11,794 bases of DNA, from positions 1 through 11,794 of the forward strand of contig JAZDGL010000008.1 in the NCBI GenBank assembly GCA_043806975.1, given 5' to 3'. Positions 8,138-11,794 of this stretch are shown here, piece by piece (within the stretch, counting starts at the first letter, position 1; every line of letters starts with the position of its first letter). The notes beneath the pieces are model-generated. The model saw only the letters and a list, made by a program, of their open reading frames with translations, did not search any database and had not been told where the DNA came from. This stretch comes from JAZDGL01 sp043806975. Its GTDB lineage: Bacteria; Patescibacteriota; Minisyncoccia; CAYZDR01. A program made the position numbers and the translations under genes.

Positions 8138-8150
8138 ATTTTGCTTTGAA

Positions 8151-8193
8151 TATTAAACTCAAAAAGCCCTTTTCGGGCTTTTTGAGTTTAATA
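8151..8193. terminator. 19-bp perfect bidirectional terminator
   Basis: TATTAAACTCAAAAAGCCC (8151-8169) and its exact reverse complement (8175-8193) flank a TTTTC loop. The lower stem is A/T, giving a T-rich 3' arm in both directions. It ends hup on the plus strand and directly abuts the CCA end of tRNA-Gly on the minus strand, so it serves both converging transcripts. Confidence 0.92.
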
Positions 8194-8268
8194 TGGAGCG
8201 GATGATGGGAATCGAACCCACATCTCCAGCTTGGAAGGCTAGCATAATAACCACTATACTACATCCGC
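8194..8268 (-). tRNA. tRNA-Gly(UCC)
   Basis: On the minus strand the acceptor arms GCGGATG and CATCCGC pair fully, discriminator U is followed by an encoded CCA (8196-8194). The anticodon stem CTAGC/GCTGG encloses loop CTTCCAA with anticodon TCC. The T loop (TTCGATT) is standard. It is the second tRNA of a minus-strand unit that begins with tRNA-Pro and ends at the adjoining terminator. Confidence 0.95.
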
Positions 8269-8279
8269 ATTTGGCAGGC

Positions 8280-8317
8280 GGGGAAGACTGATATAATAAC
8301 CATTATATGATACCCGC
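8280..8317 (-). pseudogene. 5' half of a second tRNA-Gly(UCC), broken at the anticodon
   Basis: Starting at 8317 on the minus strand, the sequence begins GCGGGTATCATATAATGG and continues through a D arm to CAGTCTTCC, which resembles the first half of a bacterial tRNA-Gly(UCC). It then stops being a tRNA: no anticodon 3' stem or T arm follows, only a short CCGCCTGCC stretch before the intact tRNA-Gly starts at 8268. It is a decayed copy. It is closer to a canonical tRNA-Gly(UCC) 5' half, as I remember it, than to the neighbouring intact gene in some positions. Confidence 0.75.
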
Positions 8318-8319
8318 GT

Positions 8320-8360
8320 ATTCAATTATTGATCATTGAAAATTGATTATTGAAAATTGG
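8320..8360. repeat. AT-rich ATTGAAAATTG repeat by the tRNA genes
   Basis: The word ATTGAAAATTG occurs twice (8335-8345 and 8349-8359), preceded by ATTGATC. The same word and its variants recur between tRNA-Arg and tRNA-His at 10612-10680. The function is unknown. Confidence 0.6.
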
Positions 8361-8364
8361 CTTG

Positions 8365-8438
8365 TCGGGGCGCCGAGATTTGAACTCGGGACCTCCTGCT
8401 CCCAAAGCAGGCGCGATAGGCCGCTACGCTACACCCCG
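8365..8438 (-). tRNA. tRNA-Pro(UGG)
   Basis: The minus strand gives acceptor arms CGGGGTG/CGCCCCG, anticodon stem CCTGC/GCAGG with loop TTTGGGA (anticodon TGG) and T arm CCGAG/CTCGG with loop TTCAAAT. Discriminator A is followed by CAA, so the CCA end is not encoded and must be added by the CCA-adding enzyme. It is the first gene of the minus-strand tRNA unit. A weak AT-rich -10-like stretch (TATATA) lies just upstream, at about 8444-8449. Confidence 0.95.
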
Positions 8439-8532
8439 AATGATATATAGCTCCCGTAAAACAATCCCGATAAGGGTGGAATGATGTTGAATACTTGAAT
8501 TTTAGCAATTTATTTTCTAAAAGTCAATTTTA

Positions 8533-8541
8533 TGCTATACT
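8533..8541 (+). promoter_or_regulatory. Extended -10 promoter for the histidine kinase gene
   Basis: TGC followed by TATACT at 8536-8541 is a TGn-extended -10 element with no good -35. Transcription would start near 8548, only about 10 bases before the ATG at 8558, so the mRNA would be almost leaderless. No Shine-Dalgarno sequence is present, which agrees. Confidence 0.6.
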
Positions 8542-8557
8542 TAAAAAAAAGAAAAAA

Positions 8558-9517
8558 ATGAAAAATAAAAATTGTTTTTTAAATATCTGCGACAAATTAA
8601 ATTTTACCGCTCAATGCAAAGAGGCGCGCGTTGGATTATGGAGCTGTCCTCCTGTTATTTTTATGATAGTCGGAGCTGTGGATATTTTAGTTACTATCAT
8701 AGCTTTTTTTGTCGCTCAAAATTGGAGCGAACCAGGGTTTGTCTTTGCAGGGCTTGGCGCTATCAATATAATTATTCTTACTGTTGGGGTAATTATAATG
8801 AATGCTCAGGAAAAAATTATTGAAAATAGCAAAATGAGATCGGAGTTTGTGAATGTGGCAAGCCATCAATTAAGGGCGCCCTTGGCGAATATAAAATGGG
8901 TTTTGGAATTATTTTTGTCTTCAAAAACGGGGCAAATGAGCGAAAAACAAGTTGAATACGCGGAAATTATTCAAGAAAATAACGAAAGGATGATTAAATT
9001 GGTGAACGATCTTCTAAGTGTTTCAAAGATAAACGAGGGGAAAATAAAAATTGAGCCGAAAGAATTTTTTCTTGGGCATATCGCGAAACAGATAATTTCT
9101 GAATATGAGATATTCGCAAAAGCGAGAAATGTTGAGGTTGTTTTTTTCGCTGAGGATGCCTTGCCTTCCGTATTCGCCGATCCTGAACGGATTAAAATAG
9201 CCGCGCAAAATTTACTGGATAATGCGATAAAGTATGCTAAAAAACGGGGGAAGGTGGAGGTTTCTATCAAAAAACTTAAAAATCATTTGGTTTTTGCGAT
9301 AAAAGACAATGGAGTAGGGATTCCTGAACGGCAGAAAAAACATATTTTTGAAAAATTTTTTAGAAGCGATAATGTTTTAAAGCACGAAGTTATTGGCACG
9401 GGGTTGGGACTTTTTATCACAAAAGCCATAATTGAAAGCAATAAAGGGAAAATTTGGTTTGAAAGCCAAGAGGGGAAAGGAACAGAGTTTTATTTCACGG
9501 TTCCATTCGCAGATTAA
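8558..9517 (+). CDS. Membrane sensor histidine kinase without an extracellular sensor domain
   Basis: This 319-residue kinase would phosphorylate itself on His103 and pass the phosphate to a response regulator. Two membrane segments (about residues 33-53 and 60-80) are joined by a short loop, so there is no periplasmic sensor. A HisKA domain follows (about 93-165; H-box VASHQLRAPL), then a HATPase_c domain with N-box DNAIKYA (Asn222), G1 KDNGVGIP (250-256), F-box IFEKFFRS (263-270) and G2 GTGLGLF (280-286). The part before the first helix has four cysteines (6, 11, 20, 30). The frame extends upstream to a TTG at 8495, but the likely -10 box at 8536-8541 lies inside that extension, so ATG 8558 is preferred. 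The signal is unknown. The likely partner is the receiver protein 158 bases downstream. Confidence 0.93.
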   Translation: MKNKNCFLNICDKLNFTAQCKEARVGLWSCPPVIFMIVGAVDILVTIIAFFVAQNWSEPGFVFAGLGAINIIILTVGVIIMNAQEKIIENSKMRSEFVNVASHQLRAPLANIKWVLELFLSSKTGQMSEKQVEYAEIIQENNERMIKLVNDLLSVSKINEGKIKIEPKEFFLGHIAKQIISEYEIFAKARNVEVVFFAEDALPSVFADPERIKIAAQNLLDNAIKYAKKRGKVEVSIKKLKNHLVFAIKDNGVGIPERQKKHIFEKFFRSDNVLKHEVIGTGLGLFITKAIIESNKGKIWFESQEGKGTEFYFTVPFAD

Positions 9518-9550
9518 GGAAATATGGTAAAAAATAAACCATTGAGCTAT

Positions 9551-9600
9551 CCTCCCCTCCTTTCGGAGGAGGGGGCGGGGGAGGTGCGTCTTTCGGAGGA
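9551..9600 (+). repeat. GC-rich hairpin repeat between kinase and receiver genes
   Basis: CCTCC TTTC GGAGG (9556-9569) is the core hairpin, extended imperfectly by C and G runs up to 9583, and CTTTCGGAGGA is repeated at 9560-9570 and 9590-9600. The layout (C-rich arm, loop, G-rich arm, short spacer, second G-rich run) resembles the modules at 4861-4914 and 10230-10305. No T tract follows, so it is a poor intrinsic terminator, though it may attenuate. Confidence 0.55.
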
Positions 9601-9675
9601 TGAGGATATGTCTCGCCTTTTTCTTAAACTGTGTTTTAATGCGTAAGTTTTAAAATTAAAAGGAGGAAAATAAAT

Positions 9676-10044
9676 ATGAAAAAGAAAATTTTAATAATTG
9701 ATGATGAAATTACATTGCAAAAAGCTTTGTCTGAAATTTTATCGCAAGATGAGTTTGTTGTTTTGAGCGCGATAGACGGTGAAAACGGGCTAAAAATGGC
9801 AAAAGAGGAAATGCCTAGCGCAATTCTTTTGGATATAATAATGCCGAGGATGGATGGGTTTAAAGTTCTGGAAGAATTGAAAAAAACGGCGAAGACCAAA
9901 AAAATTCCAGTTTTGGTTTTAAGCAATTTAGAAGGCGATAAAGAAGCCGAAAAAATGTTGGAATTGGGAGCGGCGGAGTATTTGGTTAAGGCAAATAATG
10001 GCTTGGAAGATATCGCAAAGAAGATTAAAGAGATTGCGAGGTAA
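9676..10044 (+). CDS. Single-domain response regulator (CheY-like receiver)
   Basis: The 122-residue protein is a receiver domain and nothing else. The conserved set is complete: acidic pair Asp9-Asp10 (ILIIDDE), phosphoacceptor Asp53 (LLDIIMPRMDG), Ser83 (VLSN) and Lys105 (YLVKA). There is no DNA-binding or enzymatic output domain, so it must act by protein contact or as a phosphate relay. Ribosome binding site AGGAGG (9661-9666) lies 9 bases before the ATG. The likely phosphodonor is the kinase encoded just upstream; the 158-base spacer with a hairpin repeat means the two may be made at different levels. No terminator is evident after it. Confidence 0.95.
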   Translation: MKKKILIIDDEITLQKALSEILSQDEFVVLSAIDGENGLKMAKEEMPSAILLDIIMPRMDGFKVLEELKKTAKTKKIPVLVLSNLEGDKEAEKMLELGAAEYLVKANNGLEDIAKKIKEIAR

Positions 10045-10113
10045 AAGTTAGGGCTGGTTGTTTGGCGGGTTAGAAATTTAGGTTTTTTAGGTTTTTGCGG
10101 GCGGCAGGAGGTT

Positions 10114-10465
10114 TGCAATTGCTCACTGCCCTTATTTTATTGTCACTCCGACCGAGCTCTGCCTGTGTTCAGGCGGAGGCGAGTGGAGGGATCCCTTAAA
10201 CAATATAGCTACCACAAAACAAATTCCAATATTTTCTCCCTTTAAAAAGGGAGACTGAGAGTGATTCCGATATTTCCCCCCTTGGCAAGGGGGGATGAAG
10301 GGGGTTTTTAAAAATAAATTTATTTGCGGGATTTATATATACAATACTTTAAGTTTTCTGCAAAAGAATCATTGAAGAGACTCCTCCGCTCGTAATTTCT
10401 GCTTTGCCAGCAGAAATTACTTCGGTCGGAGTGACAATAAAAAAGAGGCGCAGTGAGCAGTTACA
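10114..10465. mobile_element. Non-coding element with about 43-base inverted ends (MITE-like)
   Basis: The left end (10114-10156) and the reverse complement of the right end (10422-10465) share TGCTCACTGC, then CCT/GCCTC, T-rich bases and TATTGTCACTCCGACCGA with only a few differences. Each end continues into a hairpin: left CTCTGCCTG/CAGGCGGAG (10157-10165 and 10170-10178), right GTAATTTCTGC/GCAGAAATTAC (10392-10402 and 10410-10420, perfect 11 bp). After each hairpin comes a GCG/GAG-rich GGAGG stretch. There is no transposase inside, so it would depend on one elsewhere, or it may be two inverted copies of a small dispersed repeat. No clear target duplication was seen. Confidence 0.6.
10223..10305 (+). 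repeat. Tandem pair of hairpin repeat modules
   Basis: The first module reads ATTCCAATATTTTCTCCCTTT, forms CTCCCTTT/AAAGGGAG (10236-10243 and 10246-10253) and continues ACTGAGAG. The second reads GATTCCGATATTTCCCCCC, forms CCCCCCTTG/CAAGGGGGG (10276-10284 and 10286-10294) and continues ATGAAGGGGG. Both share the lead-in ATTCCRATATTT with the module upstream of gpmI at 4861-4914. Confidence 0.7.
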
Positions 10466-10475
10466 GATGTTTTTC

Positions 10476-10504
10476 TGGACAAAATCCAGCTTTTTTGTTA
10501 TATT
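10476..10504 (+). promoter_or_regulatory. Promoter of the tRNA-Arg/tRNA-His unit
   Basis: TGGACA (10476-10481) and TATATT (10499-10504) are spaced by 17 bases, each matching consensus in five of six positions. The start would be near 10511, about 26 bases before the first tRNA. The inverted-repeat element ends only about 10 bases upstream. Confidence 0.65.
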
Positions 10505-10536
10505 GTTTTTGAAAGTTGAAATGCAATAAAAACTTT

Positions 10537-10608
10537 GTCCCCGTAGTTCAATGGATAGAACGGGAGCCTTCTAAGCTCTAAATCGAGGTCCGATTCCTCG
10601 CGGGGACA
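10537..10608 (+). tRNA. tRNA-Arg(UCU) with C at position 55
   Basis: Acceptor arms GTCCCCG/CGGGGAC, D arm GTTC/GAAC with GG in the loop, anticodon stem GGAGC/GCTCT with loop CTTCTAA (anticodon TCT), and T stem CGAGG/CCTCG all pair. The T loop is TCCGATT, so the position that is normally U55 (pseudouridine) is C. CCA is not encoded: discriminator A is followed by CAC. It is the first gene of a two-tRNA unit. Confidence 0.92.
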
Positions 10609-10611
10609 CAA

Positions 10612-10680
10612 ATTCAATTCTCAATTCTCAATAATCAATGAACAATGATTAAAAATTGTTCATTGAAAATTGAAAATTGA
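10612..10680. repeat. AT-rich inverted repeat between tRNA-Arg and tRNA-His
   Basis: TCAATGAACAAT (10635-10646) and ATTGTTCATTGA (10655-10666) form a 12-bp stem with an 8-base loop, flanked by imperfect repeats of CAATTCT on the left and GAAAATTG on the right. It shares the ATTGAAAATTG word with the spacer upstream of tRNA-Pro (8320-8360). It might guide processing of the tRNA precursor. Confidence 0.65.
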
Positions 10681-10682
10681 CT

Positions 10683-10757
10683 GGTGGCTATGGTGTAGAG
10701 GTAACACAAGAGATTGTGGCTCTCTTATCTCGGGTTCGATTCCCGATAGCCACCCCA
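10683..10757 (+). tRNA. tRNA-His(GUG)
   Basis: Acceptor arms GTGGCTA/TAGCCAC are preceded by G-1 at 10683 and followed by discriminator C73, the extra pair typical of bacterial tRNA-His. The anticodon stem AGAGA/TCTCT encloses TTGTGGC (anticodon GTG). The T loop is standard (TTCGATT). CCA is encoded at 10755-10757. Confidence 0.96.
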
Positions 10758-10759
10758 AG

Positions 10760-10800
10760 AACAAAAATCAAGGTTTAATGCCTTGGTTTTTGTTTTGTTT
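10760..10800 (+). terminator. Intrinsic terminator of the tRNA-Arg/His unit
   Basis: AACAAAAATCAAGG (10760-10773) pairs with CCTTGGTTTTTGTT (10781-10794; one G-T pair) around loop TTTAATG, with a T-rich 3' arm and tail. It starts 3 bases after the tRNA-His CCA. Confidence 0.85.
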
Positions 10801-10877
10801 GAGTTGAGGTGGGCGGGAGAAAAATTAAAGATTTTGGAATAAAACAAAAATAATAAGTGGCAAGGCGGGGGGAAATA

Positions 10878-10886
10878 TGGTAGAAT
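10878..10886 (+). promoter_or_regulatory. Extended -10 promoter for the methyltransferase gene
   Basis: TGG followed by TAGAAT (10881-10886) is a TGn-extended -10 element. The -35 region is weak (TGGCAA at 10858-10863, 17 bases away). The predicted start near 10893 gives a short leader of about 18 bases without a Shine-Dalgarno sequence. Confidence 0.5.
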
Positions 10887-10910
10887 GGTTAAAACAAATC
10901 TGAAATAATT

Positions 10911-11794
10911 ATGGCAAACAGCAATCTTACAAGCGCAAAAAAGGCAAAGAACGACGAGTTTTATACCCAATATGGCGATATTCAAAAAGAGATTGAAGCG
11001 TATTTGGAATTCAACTCTGATGTATTTCGCGGCAAGGCGGTGTATTGCAATTGCGATGATCCGTTTGAGAGCAATTTTTTTAAGTATTTCGCGCTTAATT
11101 TCAATAAGCTTGGGCTAAAGCGGCTTATTACCACGAGCTATAAGCCCTCGCCGATTGCCAATACGGAACTTTTATTACAGCCGTCCCTTTTTCCCGGCTA
11201 TGAAGATAAGATCGTAAAAAAGCCGGAAGAACAAAAAGGCAGATCAAAAATAACTGCTAACAAATTTATTATCAACGAAGCGCGCGATATAAACGGAGAT
11301 GACGAGTTCAATTTAAAGGATATCGCAGAGCAGTTAAAGGCAAATAAAAACAATGAATGGGCGCCGCTGGAAGGCGACGGCGACTTTAAAAGTCCTGAGT
11401 GTATAGAACTGCTCAAGCAATCGGATATTGTAGTAACAAATCCGCCGTTTTCCCTATTTCGTGATTATATTAAACAGCTTTTTGATGAAAACAAAAAATT
11501 TGTCATTATCGGCAGTATGAATGCGATTACTTACAAAGAAATTTTTCCGCTGATTAAAGATAACAAGATGTGGCTGGGAAATGGTTTTAATGCTGGTAAC
11601 GCATATTTTTTTACGCCGAATACGCGCGATTTTGCTTCTGGGGTTTATGACGCGAAAACGGGCTTGGTTAAATTCCGCAATGTTTGCTGGTTCACCAATC
11701 TTGATCACGGTCGCCGCCACAGAGTATTACCGCTTATGACGATGGAAGAAAATTTAAAATACAGCAAGCACAAAGAGATTAAAGGGAAATATGC
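10911..11794 (+). CDS. EcoRI-type adenine-N6 DNA methyltransferase (3' partial)
   Basis: The visible 294 residues match the EcoRI methylase family (Pfam EcoRI_methylase), which transfers a methyl group from S-adenosylmethionine to adenine N6 in DNA. Recognisable parts are the N-terminal KNDEFYTQYGDIQKEI (13-28), then YCNCDDPFESNFFKYF (45-60), GLKRLITTSYKPSP, and the catalytic motif IV VTNPPFSLF (175-183). The aromatic-rich GNGFNAGNAYFF segment (223-234) follows. The gene runs off the window end, so the C terminus is unseen. ATG 10911 is the first start after the promoter and matches the family N terminus. Members are often orphan methylases or part of restriction-modification or phage-exclusion loci; the downstream gene is needed to tell. 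Confidence 0.88.
   Translation, partial: MANSNLTSAKKAKNDEFYTQYGDIQKEIEAYLEFNSDVFRGKAVYCNCDDPFESNFFKYFALNFNKLGLKRLITTSYKPSPIANTELLLQPSLFPGYEDKIVKKPEEQKGRSKITANKFIINEARDINGDDEFNLKDIAEQLKANKNNEWAPLEGDGDFKSPECIELLKQSDIVVTNPPFSLFRDYIKQLFDENKKFVIIGSMNAITYKEIFPLIKDNKMWLGNGFNAGNAYFFTPNTRDFASGVYDAKTGLVKFRNVCWFTNLDHGRRHRVLPLMTMEENLKYSKHKEIKGKY

Larger units (their letters stand above)
10045..10536. other. Gene-free, repeat-rich interval
   Basis: No credible coding sequence is found on either strand. The interval holds an inverted-repeat-bounded element (about 10114-10465), two hairpin modules inside it and the tRNA-Arg promoter at its right edge. The first 70 bases after the receiver gene show nothing recognisable. 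Confidence 0.7.

Noticed and set aside
8194..8317. The tRNA-Gly half plus intact tRNA read as one intron-containing tRNA
   Set aside because: The downstream tRNA is complete by itself, including both acceptor arms, so no splicing is needed.
8495..8557. A longer histidine kinase start (TTG at 8495)
   Set aside because: The best promoter lies inside this extension, and the added residues are lysine-rich without family similarity.
8572..8823. An overlapping plus-strand frame inside the kinase gene
   Set aside because: Cysteine, tyrosine and arginine-rich out-of-frame shadow of the kinase membrane region.
9551..9600. An intrinsic terminator after the kinase gene
   Set aside because: The hairpin is GC-rich but no T tract follows, and it matches the dispersed repeat family better.
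10120..10460. A CRISPR array
   Set aside because: The repeats are two inverted copies and short hairpins, not regularly spaced direct repeats with spacers.
10725..10985. A minus-strand frame ending in YRESNPR
   Set aside because: The ending is an antisense translation of the tRNA-His T arm, a common annotation artefact.

Overview
The window looks like a piece of a small, AT-rich bacterial genome, most likely a member of the Candidate Phyla Radiation / Patescibacteria (Parcubacteria-like). This placement is inferred from several things: the style of the sensor kinase (an HQLRAPL H-box) and of the stand-alone receiver, short tightly packed genes with many weak or absent Shine-Dalgarno sequences, and dispersed hairpin repeats in the gaps. 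The genetic code is standard and every visible stop is TAA. No 16S rRNA or ribosomal protein is present to settle the taxonomy.

Layout. Positions 1-3250 hold a plus-strand cluster: the 3' part of a polytopic membrane protein that reads as a membrane pyrophosphatase stripped of its catalytic residues, then trigger factor (tig) and clpP, closed by a terminator. Convergent to it is gpmI (3271-4836, minus strand), with its own extended -10 promoter and a hairpin-bearing leader. A 515-base divergent gap (4837-5351) separates it from the plus-strand pair rny (RNase Y) and ymdB-like phosphoesterase. Next comes a DNA-binding HU protein with a good promoter, a strong ribosome binding site and a 19-bp bidirectional terminator.

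From 8194 to 8438 the minus strand carries tRNA-Gly(UCC) and tRNA-Pro(UGG), with a broken tRNA-Gly half between them. A sensor histidine kinase (8558-9517) and a single-domain response regulator (9676-10044) follow on the plus strand, separated by a GC-rich hairpin repeat. About 490 bases without a gene (10045-10536) contain a roughly 350-base element with near-identical inverted ends and further hairpin modules. It is followed by a tRNA-Arg(UCU)/tRNA-His(GUG) unit with its own promoter and terminator. The window ends inside an EcoRI-type adenine-N6 DNA methyltransferase gene.

How the genes fit together: most of the window is housekeeping (protein folding and proteolysis, lower glycolysis, mRNA decay, nucleoid structure, tRNAs). 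The accessory parts are the two-component pair, the methyltransferase and the repeat-rich gaps. The most unusual items are the apparently catalytically dead membrane pyrophosphatase in an intact reading frame, the inverted-repeat element with its related hairpin family, the tRNA-Gly remnant, and a tRNA-Arg that lacks U55. I did not find a clear undescribed multi-gene system.
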